Of a stretch of 57,290 bases of DNA, positions 46,604 through 57,290 are shown one piece after another (within the stretch, counting starts at the first letter, position 1; each line of letters starts with the position of its first letter). The translations under genes and the position numbers were made by a program. The DNA comes from Antrodiella citrinella (taxonomy: Eukaryota > Basidiomycota > Agaricomycetes > Polyporales > Steccherinaceae). The DNA lies in assembly GCA_004802725.1 (NCBI GenBank), contig SGPM01000069.1:38435-95724 (forward strand). Direction: 5' to 3'. The notes beneath the pieces were generated by a model. The model saw nothing but the letters and a program-made list of their open reading frames with translations. It did not search any database and was not told the DNA's origin.

Positions 46604-48697
46604 TCACAAGCTCATGAGAGGTCCGACGTCCAAGTCCGTTACGGCTTCTCGAACAAGACGTGCTGCCGTCTCTGAACGAGGAACAAGGCCAGTCGGAACT
46701 TCGCGAGGGTTCCTGCCAGTGTCAACGCAAATACCGACAATTAGTGAAGAAAAACGAGATATGGACACCGGGAAACAACGTACGCTACCAATGCGCCCTT
46801 CATCTCCGCGCTCAATTCGATAGGGCTTCCATCTACGTCCACACCCGCACTGATGTTGAATGCATGCAGGGTGGACGCTATGCAGATGGATAAAGTGTTG
46901 TTGCTGAAATGTCTTCCGACACAGATCCTAGAAAGCCATTACACATCGATCAGTCTTGATATTGGGTGATGTGCGGAAGAACGAGCTCACCGTCTACCAA
47001 ACCCGAACGATATCGTGGTTGGATCACGTACGGAAGCGTCAATCTCTCCATCTGGACCGAGGTAACGTTCTGGCTTGAACTGCTCTGGTTGCGGGTAATC
47101 TTCAGGATTGTGCAGCATGGCCCATTGATTCTGCACAGAATCCTTCAATTCTTCTTCATATCTTAGCAAAGTATCCGAGGAGTACTCACAGCTACGATCA
47201 TAGCTCCTTTCGGTATGAAATAACCCTCATACATGTCGTCAGCAATGACAGCATGCGGCAAGCCAAACGACAACACGGGCATCCAACGCATGCTTTCCAA
47301 CACCACAGCGCGGATGTAGGGCATGTTGTCGAGGTCTTTGTATTCGGGGAGACGGGTAGGCCCGACGACACGATCCAATTCGGCTTGGGCCCGTTTTTGG
47401 ACTGCTGGAAAAAGGGCCATGGCGAGAAGGAATGATTCGACAGCGGAAGTTGTCTGCACATAGGAGGTTCATTGGGTTCGATGAAACATGACAGGGAAGG
47501 TCATACCGTATCGGCGCCAGCTGTATGAAGAGATGTCAGATGATAATCTGTAACTTTGGTGTTCAAGAAGCTCACCTGCATATGCAATTCCAGTCACGTT
47601 TTTGGCAATCTCTTCCTGATAGCGAGCTTCTTCAGAATCTCCAAATTTAGCGCGGATATCTTCAATTATAGAATTCGCCACAGACGGGCGCGGAGTGCCG
47701 TTCTCCTACTTCAAATCAGACAGCGATGGGACGCAAAGAGTACGGAAAACGTGCGTTCGCGATCTTCGTATCTTCGTACGCCTTTGACCTCGTTTGTTCA
47801 ACGTAAGGAGCGTATTCTTCAGCAAATCTCTTGAACCCAGCTCCTGGAAACCAGCTCGGGATATACTTGAGGAATGGGAGGAATTCGACCCAGAATGCGC
47901 CAGGTACGGCAGCCTGGCTGCCTCCGAGGGCAGCTTGATGCGCTATCTCGACATACTCGTCGTCCATACGGTGTATCGTTTTTCCAAACGTAACGGAGAA
48001 TATGGTTGACGTGATCAATCTGTCGGAACACAGTGCAGATGAGATGATGAAAGCCTCATATGGCAGGGGGAAAGACTCACTGACGGACATGTCGACGAGT
48101 CTGTTCGGGCGATTTCAGCAGTCTATCCAAGAAGTACCTAGCTTCCTGGAGCTGCACAGGACGAAATTCGTCCGCAGCGACTTGATTGAAGTGCTGATGG
48201 AACATGCGACGATGCGCGCGCCACCACGGCCCATACGGAATGACACCAAAGTTGTAATTCCACGACATTCTGTATGTATCAGATGGGTGAGTTGATATGC
48301 GAAGATGTGGGATTGTAACGTTACAGTTTGAGCATTTCGGACTCTCTGCGGTCCGAGTACAGTTGTGAACGTTTTTCCAAGAGGTCTGTTGCAGCTTTCA
48401 CCGACCCAAGAATGACGATCGGTAAGGTTGGAAGCTGTAAGAAGATGATATCCGAATCTGCGACATATAATGAGGTCCACTTGGAAAAAGATGGCAGACG
48501 GGAAACATACTGTACGTGTCGCACCAATCACGATATCCCTCCCATGGCTTCACAGAGGGCATATCTAACGCATTTCCGATGATGGGCCATGGCTTGGGTC
48601 CGGGAGGATATGGAGGCCTGATCTTACGAAGCCGCAGGACGAGGAACGCCAGAAGTGCACTGAGTGCAAGAGCCCCAAGTCCTAACATACTACTCAT
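46604..48697 (-). CDS. Cytochrome P450, copy 5
   Basis: Start MSSMLGLGALALSALLAFLV at 48697 (another ATG six codons upstream at 48715). Hinge PPYPPGPKPWPIIGNALDMP, DIIFLQLPTLPIVILGSVKA, WWRAHRRMFHQHFNQVAADE, FSVTFGKTIHRMDDEYVEIA, YIPSWFPGAGFKRFAEEYAP, PSVANSIIEDIRAKFGDSEE, 14-nt AGADT exon (47507-47520), K-helix ESMRWMPVLSFGLPHA, PERYLG, heme loop FGFGRR/ICVGRHFSNN, end DLDVGPLMSL. All key residues (ExxR, Cys ligand, acid-alcohol pair DT) are present. A TATAAG lies near 48750. Divergent from the SR-protein gene. The substrate is unknown. Confidence 0.88.
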
Positions 48698-49202
48698 GTT
48701 GTTGGTCGTGTTCAAGTTGGGGACAAAGATATACTGTCATGGCTGGTGCTCTTATATGGATATGTATGATGGGACTCTCTAGAGAATATGATTCGGAAAA
48801 TGAGAGACGACCCAAAGAGGAAGAGAGCTCTCTAAACTCACCAGTCTGCGAGCAGATAACGACACAATGGGGATAAATTGCACTCGCACCGCTAGCACGC
48901 TTGGAAATCGCAGAGCCATCCATTCTCGTACAGCGAGATGCGCGGAAGCGATATAGATATCACCGCGGGCTCCCACAAGCTGTCACGGTTCTCGATGGAG
49001 AGGCTCAGAACAGACCTGAGCAAACTGACGAGAGAGTGGACCCACAACATATTACATAATTGTTATTTTCATTGTTTTCCCTTGCGCACGGACCAGTTGG
49101 TTTTCAAAGTTCAATCCCCGACCATCTCCGCCTGAGCCCTCAGTCTCATTGCCAGCGCGCCACAATTGTTCTCCCTCCACATCTTGTTCTTCTACCACCA
49201 CC
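48698..49202. promoter_or_regulatory. Divergent promoter P450-5 / SR protein
   Basis: 505 bases between start codons of an accessory P450 and a housekeeping splicing factor. The P450 side has a TATA box; none is obvious on the other side. Confidence 0.5.
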
Positions 49203-50562
49203 ATGGCCAGACGTCTTTACCTTGGCAGTGAGTCCCCTTCGTCGTCGTCGTCGACAACGTCTCCCACGCTGACACCAACGTAAGGATTGCCCCCTGATGC
49301 TCGCGCTGAAGATGTTTCCAAGTTTTTCGATGGATACGGCCGTATTGTCGACTGCCGTGTTATGACAGGTCCGTTGTTACACCGGCCACCCCACGGACGG
49401 TCACCCTCATAATCTCTTTGTCTCCTCAGGATTTGGCTTCGTCGAATTTGAAAGCTCCAGGGACGCCGAAGACGCTGTTCAGCACTTCAACGGGAAGAGT
49501 TTCATGGGCACAAAGTACGCAGTGGCGCATCTCTCCACTCACTGTGGCACAGTACGTTTATGTATGCCCGTTCACAGTATCGTTGTGGAATTCGCCAAAG
49601 AAAGCCGACCTCGCCACCGTGATACCTACGAAGCCGATAGAGCTCCTCGGGCGCGTCGACCTCCTGGTTATCGTCTGATTGTATCTGGCATCTCTCGCGA
49701 CACCAGCTGGCAGGTATGCTTCCGTATTCTCTAACCTTCGAACAAGTTTCGCTTTGCCTGCGGTGATCACCTTACGCTGCGTCCATTTGGTCCTCGACCC
49801 ACCCCGTATTGGCACACCGTCGCTGTGCGCTTGTTCAACCCGCTATCCAGGGACCCGAGTGCCTGCTTGCTTAACATTTGTGCCTAACCTTCTAGGATCT
49901 TAAAGACTTCGGACGTGAAGCCGGCAGTGTATCCTACGCGGACATTGATCGTGACAATGTGGGCGAAGGGTACGTCGTCTTTTTTCAATTATATTCAGTA
50001 CGCTTATGTGATTACCATCAGCATCCTCGAGTATCTGTCCCGTGACGACGCTGAACGTGCTGTGAAAGAGCTTGACGGCAAGGATCTTCGCGGACAAGCC
50101 GTACGCGTTGCCATGGACGAAGGGGTACGTGATATAGCTATGATCGCTTCGTTTATGTTACTCATGTTATTTTTACAGCGCTCCGGCCCCGACAACTTCC
50201 GTCGTGAAGAGCGTCGTGATGACCGACGCGGCGATGACCGTAGGGACGACCGTTACAGTCGTGATGATCGACCCCCTCGTCGTGACAGGTCCCGATCACC
50301 CCATGCCCGACGTGATCACGATGACCGTCGACCCCCCAGGTCTCCTCCGCCTAGGAGGGATGATGATAGAAGGCCTGCTGGGTACGATGACCGTCGAGGA
50401 GGCTACTATGATGATCGAAGAATCCCTGACCCTTATTATGATCGTCGTAGGGATGACGACAGACCGCGAAGAGACGAACGCAGGCGCGACGAGAAAGACG
50501 ACCGCTTCGATGATCGCCCTCCAAGACACGCCGCCAACGGAGATAGTGGTTGGGCACGCTAG
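49203..50562 (+). CDS. SR-family splicing factor with two RRMs
   Basis: Nuclear pre-mRNA splicing regulator. Seven exons (49203-49227, 49285-49368, 49430-49514, 49578-49713, 49896-49969, 50022-50124, 50179-50562) sum to 891 bases, 296 residues. RRM1: RNP2 RLYLGRLPPDA, RNP1 GFGFVEFESS. A hinge rich in Arg/Pro follows. RRM2 is the pseudo-RRM type with the SWQDLKD signature (RDTSWQDLKDFGREAG). The tail is an Asp/Arg-rich RS-like domain (RRDDRYSRDDRPPRRDRSRS) ending NGDSGWAR. The layout equals SRSF1/SRSF4-6-like proteins; alternating Arg-Asp replaces much of the Arg-Ser. Likely regulated by SR kinases, though only a few RS pairs are present. Confidence 0.92.
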
Positions 50563-51592
50563 ATAACTAGCATGGTGGCACGGGTTGGGTACCAGATGGA
50601 AACACGCATGGGGCCCTACTGGCGGGTTCGCTTCAGGCAAGCCGACTTCAGGAACCTTGCGAAACACCTTCTTTCGTCGTTATTTTGTCTCTCCTTCCTT
50701 CGTCTTTCCTGGCTCCCGAAGCGGTTGGTTGGTTATCCTCGTTCCCTCTTCCCCGTACCTCAAAGAAAAGCGTTGCGTCGTTGTTGGACATGCTCCCACT
50801 TGGATTAGTTGCCACACATTGGCTGGCCATCTTGTCTCGTTGTACCCCGTATCCGAAAAGGAGTCGTATGTTGCTCTCAGGTTCGCGTCTGCCCCGGTTC
50901 AAGATTCCAGCTGTCGTCCACACCAGGTAACGAATGGCGCGGCCGATTTGGTTTCGCTCCCGACGTCGTGGCGGAGTCGTGTGGTCCACTTTCATATTCA
51001 GGCCTTGAGTCCTTACGGTGACACGTTAGGTTGGCCTCAGGGACATGGACCCCAGAACCGCGGTCCAGGACCACGTCTGATGCTAAGTGATGTCCCGCAT
51101 ACGTTGGCCCTTTCTTTTATGTTGGCCATACATATCTCTATCGGTCCCGCATGATTGTTTCTTCCGAGCCATATCGCAGAATACGGGCACCCCTCTGGCC
51201 GGTTTGATCCAAGTCGGTTTACTGCCTTCGAGGTGGGGAACACGTCCACGGTTCATCTAATATCGGTAAGACTACAATATCTAGTCATTTGTTCTCAGTA
51301 GTTGGCGTGTAACTTGGAGATTGCATGAATGTGATTTTGTTTGTCTGTTGAAGTTTGTAAATTCTGCGTGTGTTTTGTGGTTGTTTCCGACCGCCGCACG
51401 CAGTATGAGCTTTTCTGACAGGTCGGGCTAGTGTAAGCTACCTGTCCGAAACTTTGCTTTTTCCAGGTCGCATAGGTTAGTGATACGATCCTGACGAGAC
51501 ACGCAGGACGACATTTTCAATAATATCCAATCCAATCAGTTCACGTTGTAGTATCTCGTACAACTCTAGAATACAACGACCTCTTCAACAAG
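50563..51592. other. Intergenic between convergent SR protein and TBCE genes
   Basis: About 1 kb between two 3' ends. No gene or repeat recognised; probably long 3' UTRs. Confidence 0.5.
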
Positions 51593-54500
51593 TTAGCTAG
51601 CACTAGACACGGAGACCACGATCTCGGACCCATCCTCAACGCCCCACCACGCTAAGTCGTCCGTCTCGCGCTCAGGTCTGATCTCGCTGAGACTCGTGTC
51701 GGGAAGGACCAGCCACAAGCGCATCTCCCCCACCTCCGCTTTACTCGCTTTGAGCTTGAGAACCTTGGCGAGTTTGAGGCGCAAGGTGCGGATCGCCATG
51801 GAGGGGAGGACGCGTACGGAGGTGGCGGTCTCCGAGAGCGACAGGGATAAGGATGAGGAGGAACATGGCGAGGAAAGAACGGATGTCGTCGTGGTAAGAG
51901 GGAACGGGGGCGGGTGTTGCGAATGTAGTTGGCGGACTGAGATCTCTGTGTATGAAGACGAGAGACGTGTTAGAGGATTAAAAAAGTCGGGAAAACTATA
52001 TGGCAGGTACGGCTGAAGAGGAGGAGAAAGGCGCGATGACGAAAGGAAGGGACGAACGGAACTCGGACGTACGGAGGAGACGGCTTCCTAGCGTATCTTG
52101 TTTGACGAGTGATTTTGGAGTAGGATCGTCCGGTTTGCCATGAACTGCGGGTAGTGGACATAGAGGCGCATCAGTATTCGTGAACGAGAGCACAGCTCGA
52201 AGGGTAGTAGCAACCCGCCAGGGCAAACAGAGAAAATCAGAAGATAGGTAGATGATGATGATTCAAACAGCGCGAAGCCGACGGAACGAGATTAGAGTGC
52301 ATCTAAGCAGATCTAAGCGTGATCTGCCGCTGCCGCGTCTGAGAGGCGGCAAAAAGCAGAGCCCTGCCAGTGCACTGGAAGTCTGGAACTGCGAAGTGAA
52401 ACAAGATTACAAGCGGCAGTGTGTTATGCTTTGGCTATGGGTTGATGACTCAGACGTCCCATGTGCGGAACCAAAGGAAAGGCGTCGAAAGCCAAGGCAA
52501 CGCAATAGGAACGAGGGAATGGACGCACTCTGACAAAGCACTCGCCAACGCGGATGCTTGTTATATCGCGTCTCCTCGTCGTCATGCAATTCGTTTTTGA
52601 CGATCCAAGATAAGTAGAACCGCTCGCAATCTGCGCGTTCGTTCGGTGTGATCTTGATACGGGCGGGGCGAATTTCAAATACCGTCAGTGACATCTGCGA
52701 TGGGAAGCCGCCGGATGGGCGGGTGGAGATGATCTCACCGGTCCTGCATCAAGTACCTCGAGCGTACCCATCTTGGCAATTGTGAACTCGCGAGCATATT
52801 TAGCGGTGTTGCCAACTGGAACGACGGAACGCGATGAAAGAGAACACACGTGGGTTAAAACAGGACTGATGGAGGACGCTAACTCTGATATGTCACTGAC
52901 CTTCGCTGAGAGGATTCCCAGTCATCTTGAGGGACACTAGATTGGGACACCAATACGGTAGATGGTCGATGTCCGACCACGAGTGCAATCTGTTGAAGGT
53001 GATCGCAAGATGCTTCAAGCTGTGTATTGGAGAAGCAAGTGCAGAAGTGGTGGGCGGCGGAGGCCGATCAATGGCCTCTATCTGGTTGGAGGAGAGGATG
53101 AGCCTTTCCAGCCTGTACAAAGAAACTGTCAGTATTGGCCAACGAACTCATGAAACATGAAATCTATCTCGCACGAAAGCAAAGGTTGCATCGCTCGACA
53201 TACCCTAGCCCAGCTTGTAAGGTAGTTACCGTCAAAGTTGACGGTTTGAAGTGTCTGATTGTTGGCCAAAGGGTGGGCATGAGCTGGTAGTGAAACCTCG
53301 CCAGAGCTTTCGACCGACAATTCTTGCAAACCGTTGTAACCTACTTCTACAAGCTCTAAAAGCGGCATGTAGGAGGTAATTATTCGACATTGGGGCCACG
53401 TTATCAGCGTTGCGTTCATCTGGAGCTCCTTCAAGTTGCGAAATGCGCAGTCCATGAGCGAAAAAGCATCATGCGGCGGCAATGCCAGGCGGTTCTGGCT
53501 GAGATCAAAACAAAGATAAAGTGGTCAGCGCGAGTCGCAGGTGAAAGTAGACTTGAGATGGTAGGTATGTGTCTGTACACTCACTTCACAGCGAGGCGTT
53601 CCAGAAAGTCCAGTTCTGATGTGATTAAAGCAAGAACATCCCAAGAGGGGATGAGACTACGAGACAAGTCCAGCCCACGTACACCTGTGCAATACTGTTC
53701 AACCTCTGAAATAACACCCAGCGCAGCACTGCCAGATCACGGAGTTGAAATGCAAGCACAAATGCTATCTCTGACAGTACATGGTGCCCGCAGATAAGTG
53801 AAGAATGAATATCAATCCCCTCAGATGCACATGTTCCGAACTGAACGACAGATGCCATGATTGACAGAAGTCGCTGAGAACCGTCCGTGATCCTGAGATC
53901 AGGCCAACGATCTGTATGGAGAACAATGCAGTTGCTCACTTATTGCGTGATCTTATACGGTGTCAAATAGAGGAGAGACGGTATGCATGTCCGTGTACCA
54001 CCGCCATACCGCCTCGTCCTCACATAGATACGGGCCCGACTCAATGATCGGGCCAATGAGGCAGAATGCACAACATAGCCACATTTGTGACTACAGCGAC
54101 GACGGTCGTGTAAATCGTACCCACAGACCCAACGACGAAGACAACAATGAGACCCGAAATGGGAACAAATGGCTCACCAGGACATGTTTCCTTGATACGT
54201 CCCAGTGGGTCTGGGAGGGCGACCCCCTGGTTGTCCAGACTCACTTCACGGAGCATATCGAGTTGCGAGAGTCTTGCCCGGACTTTATCCAAGTTTACAG
54301 CTTCGACCTCTATGGCGCCATTGGAGGATCCAAGAGTCACCTTCTCCGTTTGAGCAGAGGCATGAAGTGCTTCAACATATTTCGACGACAGAGCCTTGAG
54401 GAAGGATGTTCCATGGATTAGACCTGCAACAGTCGGTCGCAAGAAGCTCCCGGCGTTTGGAGTCCTAATTTCCGTAAGATAGAGTAGTACAGTGGACAGA

Positions 54501-54692
54501 TGGACAGACAACTCACATGCAAGAGAAGTAACGCTTGTCACCCTTGACACCGTCATGCTTTCCACGCCGGGGGTCGTCCCATTCTATTCCCAGCCAGTCT
54601 CCGAGTGAGCCCTCTACAGTTCCTATGAACCTCACAGTTCCGATGTCCCATCCATGGCTAATCCTTGCGCCAATCTGGGGAGACCTGATCAT
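51593..54692 (-). CDS. TBCE: Tubulin-specific chaperone E (CAP-Gly, LRR, Ubl)
   Basis: Cofactor E helps alpha-tubulin join beta-tubulin. I choose the ATG at 54692 (MIRSPQIGARISHGWDIGTV); an upstream ATG would add an unlikely 85 residues. CAP-Gly: GTVRFIGTVEGSLGDWLGIEW, then HDGVKGDKRYFSC. The middle has NAGSFLRPTVAGLIHGTSFL, REVSLDNQGVALPDPLGRIK and ETCPG, joined across a 493 bp intron to VRGLDLSRSLIPSWDVLALI. LRR-type helices follow (RNLKELQMNATLITWPQC, LERLILSSNQIEAI, LKHLAITFNRLHSWSDIDHL), then NTAKYAREFTIAKMGTLEVL and RADCERFYLSWIVKNE. The end is a ubiquitin-like domain (TLRLKLAKVLKLKASKAEVG) closing VVSVSSAS. Exons between 51800 and 52750 are partly inferred. Confidence 0.88.
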
Positions 54693-54982
54693 GGCAACAA
54701 TGTGACAGAGCGGTGGGAAACGGTGTTTTAGGGGTGAACGTTGAGCCAACACCTCAGTAGAGCCGATGCAAGAAGTTGCCGGCGTCGGGGCATGCGAGTA
54801 CGATGAAGGGGAGGACGAAGGAATGGCGGGAATTTCCCGATGAGGTAACGGAGCGCGTGCCCTGTATGGTGAGTAGCCGGGACAAGCGCCCATAGAGGTG
54901 GCATCGGGTCTCCGACTGTGGTGTGTGTATTCCACTGCAGTGTCCACGGTCGTGTCTCAGGTATTCTCTCTTATTCTCGTCA
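54693..54982. promoter_or_regulatory. Shared divergent promoter TBCE / HIBCH
   Basis: 290 bases between two start codons. No TATA box seen. Confidence 0.5.
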
Positions 54983-56839
54983 ATGTTTCTTCGCGGCGTC
55001 GGGAGAGTATCCAACCGCTCAATGTCAGCTGCAAAGAGGACTCAGGCAATCGCGAGACACATGGCATCGTCGGCGTCGCAAAAGCCGTCCAACGCTGACG
55101 AGGTATGTCGCGTCTTTGTGTGGGTTTCGTACTCTCACAGTCTCTTTCCCTAGGCTCCCGTTGTTTTCAAGTCAAACGGAACTGTCCGACAGTACATCCT
55201 AAACCGTCCGCAAAAATACAATGCTCTGGACAAGGCTATGCTGAACATCTTGCGCCCGTACGTTGAGGTGGGCCATTCAGTCCCTGGTTTGTGAGTATCG
55301 GACTGAAGAGGGATCGAACAGAAAACGGGTAAGTCAGAACTTGGGCAGATTCTGGTTGGTACTGGAGTGGGCAAGGCGTTCTGTGCGGGCGGTGATGTTG
55401 TCGGTAAGTGAGCGTCCGCACTTCCATTCCTTACGGACGTTGAACCCTGTCCAGGTGTGATAAACGATGCTGCAAATGACGGGACACGACCAAATGCAAT
55501 CGACTTTTTCCGTCGAGAGTAAGTCCTCCTGTATCTGGATTCACACCTTCTCATGTGCTCCAGGTTCGAGCTGGACTACATTCTAGCCACGTTTCCGAAA
55601 CCCTATATTGCGGTCATGGACGGAATCACTAGTGCGTGTGGTGTATTCGACGTGTGCATAGCTACTGACACTTGTGGACAGTGGGTGGTGGTGTCGGTCT
55701 TGCCTCTCACGCCCCTTTCCGGGTTGCAACTGAGAACACCAGATTCGCAATGCCTGAAACGAAGATTGGCTATGCTCCTGACGTTGGCGCAAGTTACTTC
55801 TTGTCCAGAGCTGATGGCGAGCTGGGCACTTATCTAGCGCTCACAGGCACTGAGGTTAACGGCAGGGCTGTATAGTAAGTCCAATTCCTGCACATTCGCT
55901 TCCCGGCTAATCGCATTCCGTGATAGTGAACATGGATTCGCAACTCACTTCGTGCCCTCACGGCGGATCCCTGCTCTCCTCGAGAACCTCGCCGACTTGG
56001 AAAATCCGACGATGGCGCAAATTGACAATCTCCTCCAAGAGGCGTACTCTGAGGGGGAGCCTACCGAGCTCTCGTCGGGTCTGACCGGAAAACTTCGTGT
56101 TGCCATTGATTCTGCTTTCCGCCATAACTCGGTCCCTCAGATCGTGAAGAGCGTCAACGCGCTCGCCGAAAATCACGAAGACGCTGATGTCCGTGCTTGG
56201 GCCGCTCAGACTGCCTCACAGTTGCATGCCGTCAGTCCCACCAGTCTCGTGGTAGCTCTAACGGCCATTCGCAGAGGAAAATCTCTGACACTGCTTGAAG
56301 CTCTGCAAATGGAGTTAAATTTTGCAACTGCTTACTGCGTGAGTGCATAGAGAATTTATCATTCGTCCACTGCTACAATTCTTCCATAGCACACTGCCTC
56401 CCCAGACTTTAACACCGGCGTCACGGCCGTCCTCGTTATGAAGACTGCGAAGACACAGCGACCACAGTGGTCTCCGTCGTCTACATCAGAGCTCAACGAA
56501 CCCGAGATCATCGAAAAATTCTTTGGCAAATATTCACCCGCTCGCGACACGGCTCCCACTATGAGTATTTCAAAGGAGTCCGAAGCACGGAGCACAACGC
56601 TACCTCATCCTATGCTTTATGCGCTTCCTACGGAAGAGGAGATTAAGCGTATGGTTGTCGGTAGCCACGGACAGAGCGGTGGCACCACCCTCACCCTCCC
56701 TGAGATCCTTGATAAGTTCGCGCAGAGCCGCCCCGGTAAACACGGAGTGCGAGAGAAGGTCTTGGAGGTCGTTGACCGGAAGTGCGTGGAAGTCGAGGAT
56801 AAGAAGGCGGGACAGAAGTGGTTGACATGGGTACACTAA
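54983..56839 (+). CDS. HIBCH: 3-hydroxyisobutyryl-CoA hydrolase, mitochondrial
   Basis: Valine breakdown enzyme of the crotonase fold. Start [20 protein letters not shown], an amphipathic basic presequence; a second ATG 13 codons in could give a cytosolic form. Then [36 protein letters not shown], after an intron [20 protein letters not shown] and CAGGDVV (oxyanion loop). Next are [39 protein letters not shown], and [20 protein letters not shown] with the Glu and Asp expected for hydrolases. The second half has [47 protein letters not shown] and a last block [20 protein letters not shown] ending WLTWVH at 56839. The tail from about 56737 is duplicated downstream. Confidence 0.93.
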
Positions 56840-56931
56840 GATCGCAGTGGCGAAGAAGATCTTTTCGCAACACATCCTACGATGGTGGTGGTAGTACAAT
56901 TTACCTATACTCGTGGGTAGCGTTCTGTTGA

Positions 56932-57130
56932 CCCCGGTAATTATGCGGGACAACATCTTAGAGCTGGTTGACCGGAAGTGCGTGGAAGCTGAGAACATGA
57001 AGGTTGGGCAGAAGTTCACCTGGGTCCAGTCAAGGTGTCGTGGGTCGGTCAAGAAGATCTGTTCACAGCACAACCTTCGATGGCGGTATAACGTTTGGCC
57101 TATGCTCACGGATATGCTTCAGTACGTTCG
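56932..57130 (+). repeat. Tandem partial copy of the HIBCH 3' end
   Basis: Repeats 56735-56930 at an offset of 197-198 bases. Both hold GTTGACCGGAAGTGCGTGGA (56771 and 56968) and AAGAAGATC (56853 and 57051), and both begin after CCCCGGTAA. Between them about a fifth to a quarter of bases differ. In the HIBCH frame this copy reads NILELVDRKCVEAENMKVGQ without the stop that ends the gene. It has no start or splice context and is probably not expressed as protein. Confidence 0.75.
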
Positions 57131-57290
57131 TATGCATTATTCAACTATCCCCCGCTTCTTGTCAGAACATCATGATCCTGCTTAGCATGTTGGTCAAATT
57201 AAATGAGCGTCTACTCTGTGGACTACGAACATGCAAAAAAAATTGGGTAGGCTACCTATTTGCACAACCTGGTGTGAACAGAGAAAAGAG
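57131..57290. other. Right end of window
   Basis: No gene seen in the last 160 bases. A run of A lies near 57235. Confidence 0.4.

Noticed and set aside
50160..50520. Possible CRISPR-like or minisatellite repeat
   Set aside because: The repetition is codon-level (Arg/Asp dipeptides) with irregular spacing inside an exon of a eukaryotic gene.
50204..50566. Met/Thr/Val-rich frame overlapping the SR-protein tail, and its antisense partners
   Set aside because: They are alternate frames of the Arg/Asp repeat; the spliced RRM protein explains the region.
1..57290. tRNA and rRNA genes
   Set aside because: I looked for the tRNA T-loop signature and rRNA-like blocks and found none convincing; a covariance-model scan would be decisive.

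Overview
This is a gene-dense window of nuclear DNA from a filamentous basidiomycete, most likely a wood-decaying agaricomycete (a polypore-like white rot fits best; species not determinable). The reasons are that nearly every gene is cut by many 45-70 bp GT-AG introns, several with microexons; there is a GH6 cellobiohydrolase with a fungal CBM1 cellulose-binding module; there are five closely related fungal cytochrome P450 genes; and there is a membrane protein that fits the agaricomycete DUF6534 type. Scattered N bases lie almost entirely in two accessory zones (1-7.2 kb and 43-45 kb), so some frameshifts there could be assembly errors.

Layout. 0-5.4 kb: a tandem array of three genes for a small double dimeric alpha/beta-barrel (antibiotic-biosynthesis-monooxygenase-like) protein. 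The first copy is a wreck, the second is intact, and the third has one frameshift. 6.9-9.0 kb: P450-1 (+). 9.5-13 kb: a kinase-fold (APH-like) protein (+), TFIIH subunit TFB5 (-), and ribose-5-phosphate isomerase RKI1 (+). 13.4-19.6 kb: three multi-pass membrane proteins on the minus strand (DUF6534 type, Ost-alpha/TMEM184 type, and an unnamed 7-TM family). 19.6-21.8 kb: a transposon nest with a 758 bp TIR element, a dead DDE transposase fragment and a third TIR end. 21.8-27.6 kb: housekeeping genes, namely a peroxisomal-type Nudix hydrolase (-), UBLCP1-type phosphatase (-), CSN8-like protein (-) and NECAP (+).

29.2-30.9 kb: the secreted cellobiohydrolase II (+). 32.1-33.4 kb: an acidic zinc-finger protein (+). 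34.6-36.8 kb: mitochondrial cysteine desulfurase NFS1 (-). 37.5-48.7 kb: four P450 genes in tandem (all -), with a 148 bp foldback MITE between copies 2 and 3 and duplicated promoter DNA. 49.2-50.6 kb: a two-RRM SR-type splicing factor (+). 51.6-54.7 kb: tubulin cofactor E (-). 55-56.8 kb: 3-hydroxyisobutyryl-CoA hydrolase (+), whose 3' end is partly duplicated just downstream.

There is no operon logic. The housekeeping genes are often divergent pairs sharing about 300 bp of promoter (TFB5/RKI1, CSN8/NECAP, TBCE/HIBCH). The accessory content is the P450 set and the barrel-protein array, both grown by tandem duplication and both TATA-driven, plus the cellulase. I found no clear new multi-gene system. 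The most notable items are the shared 14-nt microexon carrying the P450 oxygen-binding motif, a 6-nt microexon in NECAP, the TFB5 gene hidden in four tiny exons, and the transposon nest.
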